Assembly (NCBI GenBank): GCA_036266975.1
Contig: DATAWZ010000113.1
Span: 1-19,663, forward strand
Source of the DNA: DATAWZ01 sp036266975
GTDB taxonomy: Bacteria > Actinomycetota > Thermoleophilia > Solirubrobacterales > Solirubrobacteraceae
DNA: 19,663 nucleotides
Direction of reading: 5' to 3'
The stretch's first letter is position 1, and every line of letters starts with the position of its first letter. A program made the translations under genes and the position numbers. Below are positions 1 through 6,058 of this stretch, one piece after another. The notes beneath the pieces were generated by a model, which saw only the letters and a list, made by a program, of their open reading frames with translations, was not told the origin of the DNA and did no database searches.

Positions 1-53
1 GGGCCCGAGCCGATGACGATGCAGTCGAAGTCCTGTTGCCCGTCCGAGGCCAT
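1..53 (-). CDS. N-terminus of an FAD/NAD(P)-dependent oxidoreductase (partial)
   Basis: The minus strand from 53 down to the window edge reads MASDGQQDFDCIVIGSGP, the start of a Rossmann dinucleotide-binding fold: a short beta strand (CIVIG) leading into a glycine-rich GxGxxG loop. This is typical of two-domain flavoproteins such as dihydrolipoamide dehydrogenases, thioredoxin reductases and other NAD/FAD oxidoreductases. Only about 17 codons are present, so the subfamily and substrate cannot be told. The ATG lies 12 bp after the stop of the membrane protein at 66-632, in the same direction, so it is probably the third gene of the thiE operon. Confidence 0.75.
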   Translation of the reverse strand, partial: MASDGQQDFDCIVIGSG

Positions 54-65
54 CGGCGCCGCAGC

Positions 66-632
66 CTATCCGTTGCCGGCGCTGACCGGAACCTGCAGGC
101 GGGCCATGACCCGCACGAGCTTCCAGAACAGCCAGCCCGACAGGCCGATCGAGACCACGCAGACCGTCGTCGACCAGATCGCCGAGGAGACGATCAGGGC
201 CAACGAGGTAACCACGACCTGGAAGGCGAGCAGCGCCTCGAAGGCCAGGACGGCCCAGTAGCGCTTCTGCCACATCGCCACCGACAGCGCGACGAGGAAG
301 ACGGCGATGAAGCCGCCGCCATACCAGGAGCCGCCCTGGCGGGAGAGGCGGTGATCGCTGGCCAGGCCGACGATCACCGCGACGGCCAGGACGGCGGCCG
401 CGGCGACCGCGACCTGCAGCGGGCGGGGGCGCTCGCCGGCGGCGTAGGGCTTCAGCTCGGCGCGCAGCTGGGCGTCGCGCTCGGCCGAGCGCGCGCGGGC
501 GGCGGCCATCGCGTTCATCGCTCCCGCGGGCGGCGGGGCGGGCGCGCGGGGCGGGGCGGGCGCGGCCGGCTTGATCGAGCCCGTGCGGACCGGCGCGGCC
601 GAGCGGCGGCGCTTGCGGCTAGCGGGCGGCAA
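66..632 (-). CDS. Hypothetical four-helix membrane protein
   Basis: A 188-residue protein of unknown function. The first 55 or so residues are basic and Pro/Ala-rich (RKRRRS, then PAPPRAPAPPPAGA). Four hydrophobic segments follow, at about residues 70-92, 106-122, 126-150 and 155-172, ending in a short polar tail, so it should be a polytopic inner-membrane protein with a cytoplasmic N-terminus. The ATG at 632 overlaps the end of thiE by 14 nt, suggesting translational coupling; internal ATGs at 518 and 509 are alternative starts that would remove the proline-rich leader. No domain is recognised. Its place behind thiE gives no clear functional clue; a transport role is possible but unsupported. 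Confidence 0.7.
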   Translation of the reverse strand: MPPASRKRRRSAAPVRTGSIKPAAPAPPRAPAPPPAGAMNAMAAARARSAERDAQLRAELKPYAAGERPRPLQVAVAAAAVLAVAVIVGLASDHRLSRQGGSWYGGGFIAVFLVALSVAMWQKRYWAVLAFEALLAFQVVVTSLALIVSSAIWSTTVCVVSIGLSGWLFWKLVRVMARLQVPVSAGNG

Positions 633-1257
633 CGGCTTTCGCCGGCTCTCGCTCGAGCGCCTCGCGCAGCGCGCGGCTGGCCGCGCGTGGGTCCTGCGCC
701 TGGGTGATCGCGCGCACGACGGCGACGCCCCGGGCCCCGGCGGCGCGCACGCGGGCGACCTGCCCAGCGTCGATGCCGCCGATCGCGAAGAAGGGCATCC
801 GCGCGTGGCGCGCGGCGTACGCGACGAGCGCCTCGCCGACCGCGGGGCGCCCGGGCTTGGTCGGCGTGGCGTTGACCGGGCCGACGCCGATGTAGTCGAC
901 GCCCGCCTCGTTCGCCCGGTCGATGTCGGCCGGGGTGTGGGTGGAGAGGCCGACGATCGCCTGCGGCCCGACGATCGCCCGCGCCCGCGCGGGGGAGAGG
1001 TCGTCCTGGCCGACGTGGACGCCGTCGGCGCCGGCGGCCGCGGCGACGTGCGGGCGGTCGTTGACGATCAGCGGCACGCCGTGGGCGCGGCACGACGGCA
1101 GCGCGCGGCGGGCGGCGTCGAGCAGCGCCTCGTCGTCGAGGCGCTTGTCGCGCAGCTGCACGAGGTCGACCCCGCCCGCGAGCGCGTCCTCCAGGCGGGG
1201 AAGGAAGGAGGCGTCGCAGACCAGGTACAGGCGGGCGGTGTGCAGGGCCTCGCGCAT
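619..1257 (-). CDS. thiE: Thiamine-phosphate synthase ThiE
   Basis: Joins HMP pyrophosphate and thiazole phosphate to give thiamine phosphate, with pyrophosphate release, in the cytoplasm. The 212-residue length is normal for this TIM-barrel family. Visible family motifs in order: QLRDK near residue 35, LIVNDR near 63, GVHVGQDDL near 79, GLSTHT near 102, the GVDYIGVGPVNATPTKPG phosphate/pyrophosphate loop near 119, AIGGI near 158 and a GVAVVRAI C-terminal loop near 177. The start is an ATG with a GAGG ribosome-binding site (forward 1263-1266) 5 nt upstream. It is divergent from thiO-thiS-thiG and separated from them by 164 bp, so both halves of the cluster may share one control region. The identification is firm. 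Confidence 0.96.
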   Translation of the reverse strand: MREALHTARLYLVCDASFLPRLEDALAGGVDLVQLRDKRLDDEALLDAARRALPSCRAHGVPLIVNDRPHVAAAAGADGVHVGQDDLSPARARAIVGPQAIVGLSTHTPADIDRANEAGVDYIGVGPVNATPTKPGRPAVGEALVAYAARHARMPFFAIGGIDAGQVARVRAAGARGVAVVRAITQAQDPRAASRALREALEREPAKAVAAR

Positions 1258-1321
1258 CGCTGCCTCAGTCTCGCAGGCGGGCGGGGCCGGCGCCGCGGGG
1301 TGGCGCGGCGGCGCCGCCCGA

Positions 1322-1382
1322 GGCGACGCGCGGTCCGTCCCCTGCGAAGCCCCCGCAAACCCGCGCGTCGCCCCGCCGGACC
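1322..1382. promoter_or_regulatory. Structured thiE/thiO intergenic region: long GC-rich inverted repeat
   Basis: A perfect 12-bp inverted repeat (GGCGACGCGCGG at 1322-1333 and its complement at 1361-1372) encloses a 27-nt loop. Inside the loop a small stem (TGCG with CGCA) can form. Loop bases TCCG at 1334-1337, or GGTCCG from 1332, are complementary to CGGA(CC) at 1377-1382 outside the stem, so a pseudoknot or alternative pairing is possible. The structure can form in the leader of thiE or, on the other strand, upstream of thiO. Its role is unknown, and the standard THI-box signature was not found. Confidence 0.45.
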
Positions 1383-1421
1383 CAGCGCCAGCCGCGCGCG
1401 CGTCTCTGTCACGATCAAGAC

Positions 1422-2546
1422 GTGTCCCATCCCGACGTGGCCGTCATCGGCGGCGGCATCATCGGTCTGGCCGTCGCCCGCGAGGCGGCCCGCGGCGGCG
1501 CGCGCGTCACCCTGCTCGAGCGCGACGAGCTGGCCCGCGGCGCCTCGCGCGTCGCCGCCGGAATGCTCGCCCCCACGTGCGAGGCCGAGTTCGGCGCGCC
1601 CGCGCGCGACCTGCTCGAGCTGGGCCTCGCCTCGGCGCGGCGCTGGCCGGCGTTCGCCGCCGAGCTCGAGCGCGACAGCGGCCGCGAGGTCGGCTTCAGC
1701 GCCCACGGCGCGGTGATGCTCGCCCGCGACCGCGACGAGGCCGAGGAGCTCGAGCGCGAGCTCGACCTGCGCGCGCGGCTGGACCTTCCCGCCCGGCGGC
1801 TGCTCGGCAGCGAGGCCCGCGAGCTCGAGCCGGCGCTCGCCCCCGGCGTGCGCCTCGCGCTCGACGCCCCCGAGGACCACAGCGTCGACCCGCGCAAGGT
1901 GTGCGCCGCGCTGGCCATCGCCGCCCGCGCCGCCGGCGTGGAGATCCGCGAGCACGCGCCGGTCCGCGAGGTCCAGGGCGCGAGCGTGACGCTCGCCCGC
2001 GGCGATGAGCGCCTCGCCGCGGGGACCGTCGTGCTCGCCGCCGGCGCCTGGAGCGGCGAGCTCCCCGGGGCCGGCGCCGCGCCGGTCCGCCCGGTCAAGG
2101 GCCAGGCGCTGCGCCTGCGCGACCCCGCCGGCCCGGGCCTGCTCACCCGCACCGTCCGTTTCCCGGGCGGCTATCTGGTCCCGCGCGCGGACGGGCGCTA
2201 CGTGCTCGGCGGCACCGTCGAGGACCGGGGCTTCGATCTGCGCGCCACCGCCGGCGGCGCGCGCGAGCTGCTGCGCGAGGCGTGGGAGCTCGTCCCCGGC
2301 CTGGACGAGCTCGAGCTCGAGGAGCACTGCGTCGGGCTGCGCCCGGGCACGCCCGACAACGTCCCGCTGATCGGCCGCGCGGCGGACGGCCCCATGCTCT
2401 ACGCCACCGGCCACCACCGCAACGGCGTCCTGCTCACGCCGATCACCGCCGATCTCGTGGGGGCGATGCTCGCGGGCGAGGACCCCGGGCCGCTCGCCGC
2501 GCGCTGCGACCCGGCGCGCCTGCTCGCCGCCGGAGCTCGCGCATGA
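1422..2546 (+). CDS. thiO: Glycine oxidase ThiO
   Basis: FAD-dependent oxidation of glycine to iminoglycine (dehydroglycine), the third precursor of the thiazole ring in aerobic thiamin synthesis. It is 374 residues, DAO superfamily. The N-terminus carries the FAD-binding AVIGGGIIGLAVA loop (residues 7-19), followed by LLERD and the GASRVAAGMLAP segment near residues 42-53 that is typical of ThiO. The C-terminus has GLRPGTPDNVPLIG and GHHRNGVLLTPITA (near residue 340), the family's closing signature. The start is a GTG at 1422 with a -10-like CACGAT 6 nt upstream, so the message may be leaderless. The stop overlaps the thiS ATG (ATGA). Having ThiO instead of ThiH implies an oxygen-dependent route. 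Confidence 0.95.
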   Translation: MSHPDVAVIGGGIIGLAVAREAARGGARVTLLERDELARGASRVAAGMLAPTCEAEFGAPARDLLELGLASARRWPAFAAELERDSGREVGFSAHGAVMLARDRDEAEELERELDLRARLDLPARRLLGSEARELEPALAPGVRLALDAPEDHSVDPRKVCAALAIAARAAGVEIREHAPVREVQGASVTLARGDERLAAGTVVLAAGAWSGELPGAGAAPVRPVKGQALRLRDPAGPGLLTRTVRFPGGYLVPRADGRYVLGGTVEDRGFDLRATAGGARELLREAWELVPGLDELELEEHCVGLRPGTPDNVPLIGRAADGPMLYATGHHRNGVLLTPITADLVGAMLAGEDPGPLAARCDPARLLAAGARA

Positions 2547-2749
2547 TCTCGGTCAACGGCACCCTCCGGCCGCGGCCCCCCGGCGAGGGCACGGTCGCCG
2601 ACCTGCTCGCCGCCCTCGATCTGGTCAGAGACGGCCGGGGCCTGGCCGTCGCGGTCGACGGCGAGGTCGTGCCGCGCTCCGCCTGGGGCGAGCACGTGCT
2701 CCCCGAGGGCGCCGCGGTCGAGGTGCTCACCGCCGCGCAGGGAGGCTGA
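2543..2749 (+). CDS. thiS: Sulfur-carrier protein ThiS
   Basis: A 68-residue ubiquitin-like sulfur carrier starting MISVNG and ending in the required Gly-Gly (AAQGG). In the family, that C-terminus is adenylated by ThiF and converted to a thiocarboxylate that gives sulfur to ThiG. The conserved features are a beta-grasp pattern, the middle AVDGEVVPRSAW segment, and the EGAAVEVLTAAQGG tail. The ATG overlaps the thiO stop by 4 nt and the stop lies 3 nt before the thiG GTG, so the three genes form one translationally coupled operon. No thiF is present in the window, so the activating enzyme must be elsewhere. Confidence 0.95.
   Translation: MISVNGTLRPRPPGEGTVADLLAALDLVRDGRGLAVAVDGEVVPRSAWGEHVLPEGAAVEVLTAAQGG
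2741..2745 (+). promoter_or_regulatory. Shine-Dalgarno of thiG inside the thiS Gly-Gly codons
   Basis: GGAGG lies 7 nt upstream of the thiG GTG at 2753. The same bases are part of the two terminal glycine codons (GGA GGC) of thiS, so the functionally essential C-terminus of ThiS doubles as the ribosome-binding site of its partner. Confidence 0.7.
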
Positions 2750-2752
2750 GCG

Positions 2753-3547
2753 GTGGCGCCGCCGCAGACCGCGACGACCCCGCTGCGCTTCGGCGAGCTC
2801 GAGCTCGGCTCGCGGCTGATCCTCGGCACGGGCGGCTTCTCGACCCTCACCGCGCTCTCGGCGGCGATCGAGGAGAGCGGCACCGAGCTCGTCACGGTCG
2901 CGCTGCGGCGCGTGGACCCCGCCCAGCGCGGATCGCTGATCGACGTGGTCGACGCCGCCGGCGTGAAGGTGCTGCCCAACACCGCCGGCTGCCACACGGC
3001 CCGCGACGCGGTGCTGACCGCCAAGCTCGCCCGCGAGGCGCTCGAGACCGACCTGGTCAAGCTCGAGGTGATCGGCGACGAGGACACGCTGCTGCCCGAC
3101 GCCGTCGAGCTCCTGCGCGCCGCCGAGGAGCTCGTCGCCGACGGCTTCACCGTGCTCCCGTACACGACCGACGATCCGGTCCTGGCCCGGCGCCTTCAGA
3201 GCGTCGGGTGCGCCGCGGTGATGCCGCTGGCCTCGCCGATCGGGTCGGGACTGGGGATCCGCAACCCGCACGCGATCGCCCTACTGATCGAGGCGGTGCA
3301 GGTCCCGGTGATCCTCGACGCCGGCATCGGGACCGCGTCCGACGCCGCCCTGGCCATGGAGCTCGGCTGCGACGGGGTGATGTGCGCGACGGCGATCTCT
3401 CGTGCCGCCGACCCGGTGCTGATGGCGCGGGCGATCCGCGCCGCGGTGCGGGCGGGCTCCGATGCCCGCGCCGCCGGGCGCATCCCCCGCCGCTTCCACG
3501 CGCGCGCGTCGACCCCGGACGCCGGGCGCGCGGAGTTCGCCGACTAG
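2753..3547 (+). CDS. thiG: Thiazole synthase ThiG
   Basis: Condenses deoxyxylulose 5-phosphate, iminoglycine (from ThiO) and the ThiS thiocarboxylate to make the thiazole phosphate of thiamin, in the cytoplasm. It is 264 residues with a TIM-barrel fold. Family motifs visible: RLILGTGGF near residue 21, TVALRRVDP near 48, LPNTAGCHTARDAV near 74, LVKLEVIGD near 101 with the expected Schiff-base lysine, the MPLASPIGSGLGIRNP phosphate loop near 157, and PVILDAGIGTASDAA near 184 followed by GCDGVMCATAI. The start is GTG at 2753 behind the GGAGG site. The last codon is a TAG that belongs to the CTAG flank of the palindromic element that follows immediately. Confidence 0.96.
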   Translation: MAPPQTATTPLRFGELELGSRLILGTGGFSTLTALSAAIEESGTELVTVALRRVDPAQRGSLIDVVDAAGVKVLPNTAGCHTARDAVLTAKLAREALETDLVKLEVIGDEDTLLPDAVELLRAAEELVADGFTVLPYTTDDPVLARRLQSVGCAAVMPLASPIGSGLGIRNPHAIALLIEAVQVPVILDAGIGTASDAALAMELGCDGVMCATAISRAADPVLMARAIRAAVRAGSDARAAGRIPRRFHARASTPDAGRAEFAD

Positions 3548-3708
3548 TGGTGCCTCCGGTAAATCCGGTCGTCGATTCGCGAGCGAAAATCGAGCATGGC
3601 CAGGACGCAGGGAGCCGGAATGGCAGCGCTGTTTCGGCTCCCGAGGACGCCGCCAGGCGAAGATTTGCAGCCGCGAAGCGGGAGCGGATTTGCAGGAGGT
3701 GCCACTAG
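3544..3708. repeat. 165-bp imperfect palindromic, MITE-like element flanked by CTAG
   Basis: The region between thiG and the next gene is a single imperfect inverted repeat. Two arms of 74 nt (3544-3617 and 3635-3708) surround a 17-nt centre. The outer 27 nt match best: the left arm begins CTAGTGGTGCCTCC and the right arm, read in complement, begins CTAGTGGCACCTCC; AAATCCG is shared a little further in. The palindromic tetranucleotide CTAG sits at both outer ends and could be a 4-bp target duplication. An inner hairpin lies at 3610-3642 (GGGAGCCG with CGGCTCCC) and another at 3572-3591. No protein is encoded. The two ends recur at 7410-7442. It looks like a non-autonomous mobile element or REP-like unit; a structured RNA or terminator is the alternative. 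Confidence 0.6.
3695..3699 (+). promoter_or_regulatory. Shine-Dalgarno supplied by the palindromic element
   Basis: GGAGG in the right terminal arm of the 165-bp palindrome lies 9 nt upstream of the GTG at 3709, which directly follows the closing CTAG. The repeat therefore appears to provide the ribosome-binding site of the SnoaL-like gene. Confidence 0.5.
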
Positions 3709-4191
3709 GTGGACGTCGAGTCGATCTTCGACGGCTGGCAGGCGGCGTGGTCCGGGCGCGACCCGCTCGCCTTCGCGAGCGTGTGCGCCCCGGACGTGCA
3801 CTACGAGGACCCGCTGACCGCGCCGGCGCTGCGCGGCCTGGCCGAGCTGGGCGACCACGCCCAGAAGCTGTGGAAGGGGTTCCCCGACGTGCGCCTGGAG
3901 CGCGCGGGCACGCGCCTGGCCGACGACACCTTCGCCGTGGCGCCGTGCCGGCTGGTCGGCAGCCACCAGGGCGAGCTCGAGGGCCTGCCGGCGAGCGGCA
4001 AGGTGATCACCGCGCACCTGCTCTTCTACTGCGAGCTCGACCGCCGCGCGCCGCGGCTGTTGCGGGTGCGGGCGTTCTTCGACGCCTACTCGATCGGGAT
4101 GGAACTGGGCGTCTTCCCGCGCCGGGGCAGCGTCGCCGAGAAGGCGCTGATGGTCATGCGCGGCTACGGGCTGCGCCTGCCCTGGCCGTAG
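3709..4191 (+). CDS. SnoaL-like / NTF2-fold protein
   Basis: A 160-residue protein that looks like the SnoaL/NTF2-like superfamily (small alpha+beta cone-fold proteins that include polyketide cyclases, delta-5-3-ketosteroid isomerases and limonene epoxide hydrolases). Typical features are the N-terminal helix FDGWQAAWSGRDPLAFASVCAPDVHYEDPLT, the FPDVRLE segment near residue 59, the SGKVITAHLLFYCELD strand near residue 96 and the VRAFFDAYSIGMELG strand near residue 119. Substrate and reaction cannot be told from sequence. The start is GTG at 3709, chosen because of the GGAGG site 9 nt upstream; the nearest later in-frame starts would cut the first helix. It converges on the cupredoxin gene, with 3 bp between stop codons. 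Confidence 0.8.
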   Translation: MDVESIFDGWQAAWSGRDPLAFASVCAPDVHYEDPLTAPALRGLAELGDHAQKLWKGFPDVRLERAGTRLADDTFAVAPCRLVGSHQGELEGLPASGKVITAHLLFYCELDRRAPRLLRVRAFFDAYSIGMELGVFPRRGSVAEKALMVMRGYGLRLPWP

Positions 4192-4194
4192 CCG

Positions 4195-4563
4195 CTACTC
4201 CACGACGGTGATCCGCCCGGTCATGAACGGGTGGAAGGTGCACTCGTAGTCGATCACCCCGGGCGTGTTCAGCTTCACCGAGAACGACTGCCCGGTGGCC
4301 AGGCTCGCGGACGCGAGGTGCTCCACCGACTGGCCCTCGCTCGTGACGTTGTGGTCGACGCCGGCGTCATCGTTGGTCCACACCAGCGTCGTACCGACCT
4401 TGACCGTGAGGTCCTCGGGGTGGGCGGCGTAGTTGCGGTAGGCGATTCGCACCACGCCGCTGCTGGCCGCCGGCGAGGAGTGGCTCGAGGAGCCGCAGGC
4501 GGCCAGGCCGACGGCGGACCCGAGGAGCGCGGCGAGGACGATCGATCGTGGACGGGGCATCAT
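4195..4563 (-). CDS. Cupredoxin (plastocyanin-like) lipoprotein
   Basis: A 122-residue secreted type-1 copper protein. A lipoprotein signal opens it: a basic start (PRPRS), a hydrophobic stretch and the lipobox LAAC near residues 20-23, followed by a Ser-rich linker. The mature part has the plastocyanin/azurin pattern: VKVGTTLVWTNDD, then DHNV with the first copper histidine near residue 71, and near the C-terminus YECTFHPFMTG, which gives the Cys, second His and Met ligands (C-x2-H-x2-M). It should be anchored outside the membrane and carry electrons or bind copper. Start ATG 4563 is preferred over 4560 or 4575 because a -10-like TATGTG ends 7 nt before it. It is divergent from argF. Confidence 0.9.
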   Translation of the reverse strand: MMPRPRSIVLAALLGSAVGLAACGSSSHSSPAASSGVVRIAYRNYAAHPEDLTVKVGTTLVWTNDDAGVDHNVTSEGQSVEHLASASLATGQSFSVKLNTPGVIDYECTFHPFMTGRITVVE

Positions 4564-4570
4564 CTGAGGG

Positions 4571-4576
4571 CACATA
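4571..4576 (-). promoter_or_regulatory. Candidate -10 of the cupredoxin gene
   Basis: The minus strand reads TATGTG, with 7 nt before the ATG at 4563. This is a partial match to TANNNT-type -10 boxes and would give a leaderless message. Confidence 0.3.
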
Positions 4577-4610
4577 CGCACCGGGTCCGTCGACGGATGC
4601 CCCCGCGTCG

Positions 4611-4616
4611 TAAGCT
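4611..4616 (+). promoter_or_regulatory. Candidate -10 of the argF operon
   Basis: TAAGCT (TANNNT) is an AT-rich island in GC-rich surroundings and ends 7 nt before the TTG at 4624. It supports a leaderless start there instead of the upstream in-frame ATG at 4597. Confidence 0.4.
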
Positions 4617-4623
4617 TTCGCGC

Positions 4624-5502
4624 TTGAGCGAGACGGTCCGCCACTTCCTCACCGGCGCCGAGCTGAGCGCGCCCGAGCTCGAGGCCCTGCTCGGGCGCGC
4701 CGCCGAGCTGGGGCGCGCCCCCCACAGCTCCGACGCGCTCGCCGGGCGCAGCGTCGCGCTGGTCTTCGAGAAGCCCTCCACCCGCACGCGCGTCTCCTTC
4801 GAGGTCGGCATCGCCGAGCTGGGGGGCCATCCGCTCGTGCTGCGCCCCGGCGAGATGCAGCTCTCGCGCGGGGAGTCCCTGCGCGACACCGCGCTGGTCC
4901 TCTCGCGCCACGTCGCGGCGATCGGCGTGCGCACCGGCCCGGACGCCGCCCTGGCCGAGCTCGCCGCCTACTCGAGCGTGCCCGTGTTCAACATGCTCAC
5001 CGCCCGCCACCACCCCTGCCAGGCGCTCGCCGACCTGCTCACCGTGCAGGAGGTCTGCGGGCATCTGCGCGGGGTGCGCCTGGCCTACATCGGCGACGGC
5101 AACAACGTGGCCCGCTCGCTGTGCGTGCTCGGCGCGATCGCCGGGGTGGAGGTCGTCGTGGCCGCGCCGGCCTGCCTGCAGCTCGAGGAGGGCCTGCCGG
5201 GCGTCACGCTGACCGACGATCCGCGCGCGGCCGCCGCCGGCGCGCAGGTGCTGTACACCGACGTGTGGGTGAGCATGGGCGACGAGGAGGGCGAGCGCCG
5301 GCGCCTGCTCGCGCCGTACCGCATCGACGACGAGCTGCTCGACCTGGCGGCGCCCGGGGCGTTCGCGCTGCACTGCCTGCCCGCGCACCCCGGCGAGGAG
5401 ATCACCGAGGCCGTCCTCTACGGTCCGCGCCAGCACATCTGGGACCAGGCCGAGAACCGTCGGCACGCACAGAAAGCCCTCCTGGAGCTGCTCGTCGGGT
5501 AG
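4624..5502 (+). CDS. argF: Ornithine carbamoyltransferase
   Basis: Makes citrulline from ornithine and carbamoyl phosphate in arginine synthesis (cytoplasmic, normally a trimer). About 292 residues. It carries the carbamoyl-phosphate loop STRTR near residue 52, HPCQALADLLT near 130, and the ornithine-type signatures DVWVSMG near 214 and HCLPAH near 250, which separate it from aspartate carbamoyltransferase. The conserved family N-terminus RHFL is at residues 6-9 when TTG 4624 is used. An ATG at 4597 would add nine residues with rare codons and run through the likely -10 box, so I prefer TTG, with moderate certainty. No other arg gene is nearby. The phasin-like gene follows after 10 bp. Confidence 0.93.
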   Translation: MSETVRHFLTGAELSAPELEALLGRAAELGRAPHSSDALAGRSVALVFEKPSTRTRVSFEVGIAELGGHPLVLRPGEMQLSRGESLRDTALVLSRHVAAIGVRTGPDAALAELAAYSSVPVFNMLTARHHPCQALADLLTVQEVCGHLRGVRLAYIGDGNNVARSLCVLGAIAGVEVVVAAPACLQLEEGLPGVTLTDDPRAAAAGAQVLYTDVWVSMGDEEGERRRLLAPYRIDDELLDLAAPGAFALHCLPAHPGEEITEAVLYGPRQHIWDQAENRRHAQKALLELLVG

Positions 5503-5512
5503 CCTCGGGGCA

Positions 5513-6058
5513 ATGCCCGAGCGCAAGCCGAAGACGAAGACGCCGTCGAAGGGGGGGAATAAAGCGCGGCGCGGTGGGCGGCCGAGCGCTGCCGGGGACG
5601 ATCGGGGCGCACGCCGCCGAACCGCCCGCGATCCGGCGTCGGCTGCGCTCACCCTGCTGCGCGACGGGCTCGAGCGCACGGTGGTGATCACCACCGACCG
5701 CCTGCAGCAGACGATCGACGATGCCGTGCGTCGCGGGCGCATCACCCGCGACGACGGCGAGGACATCATCGCCCGGCTGATGAGCGGAGGGCGCCGGCAG
5801 AGCGACGACCTGCTGGGAGACATCGAGCGCGCGCTGGGGCGCGGGCGCTCGGGGGTGGCGTCGGCCGTGCGGCGCGTGGCGGGCGCGCCGGGACTGCCGA
5901 TCGACGGCTACGACGAGCTGACCGCGGCGACGATCAGCGCGCGCCTGGGCGAGCTCGACGCCTCCGGGCTACGTCGCATCCGCGACTACGAGCAGCGTCA
6001 CGGCAACCGCAAGTCGGTGCTCGACGCGGTCGACCGGCGCCTGCGCCGGCTCGATTGA
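5513..6058 (+). CDS. Phasin-like coiled-coil protein with C-terminal helical module
   Basis: A 181-residue, highly charged soluble protein. Residues 1-40 are a Lys/Arg/Gly-rich, probably disordered leader (KPKTKTPSKGGNKARRGGR). Residues 45-110 (LLRDGLERTVVITTDRLQQTIDDAVRRGRITRDDGEDIIARLM and onward) form an amphipathic helix pair like phasin or polyhydroxyalkanoate granule-associated proteins. Residues 130-181 (LPIDGYDELTAATISARLGELDASGLRRIRDYEQRHGNRKSVLDAVDRRL) form a second helical module often seen at the end of such actinobacterial proteins. Function is uncertain: granule surface binding is inferred from resemblance only, and the basic leader could also bind nucleic acid. The stop overlaps the start of the methyltransferase (TTGA), so the two are coupled. 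Confidence 0.75.
   Translation: MPERKPKTKTPSKGGNKARRGGRPSAAGDDRGARRRTARDPASAALTLLRDGLERTVVITTDRLQQTIDDAVRRGRITRDDGEDIIARLMSGGRRQSDDLLGDIERALGRGRSGVASAVRRVAGAPGLPIDGYDELTAATISARLGELDASGLRRIRDYEQRHGNRKSVLDAVDRRLRRLD

Noticed and set aside
1258..1421. TPP riboswitch (THI-box) upstream of thiE or thiO
   Set aside because: I looked for the conserved CTGAGA and ACCTGATC-type blocks on both strands and found only a weak CTGAGG next to the thiE start, without the partner block.
571..2417. Long open frames antisense to thiE and thiO
   Set aside because: They are low-complexity Arg/Ala-rich translations opposite genes with clear family motifs.
3596..3817. Small plus-strand protein starting inside the palindromic element
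   Set aside because: No ribosome-binding site or recognisable domain, and it overlaps the SnoaL-like gene in another frame; the region is better explained as an inverted repeat.
4597..4623. Upstream ATG start for ornithine carbamoyltransferase
   Set aside because: It is possible, but the extra residues include codons rare for this DNA, run through the AT-rich TAAGCT box, and are not needed for the conserved RHFL N-terminus.
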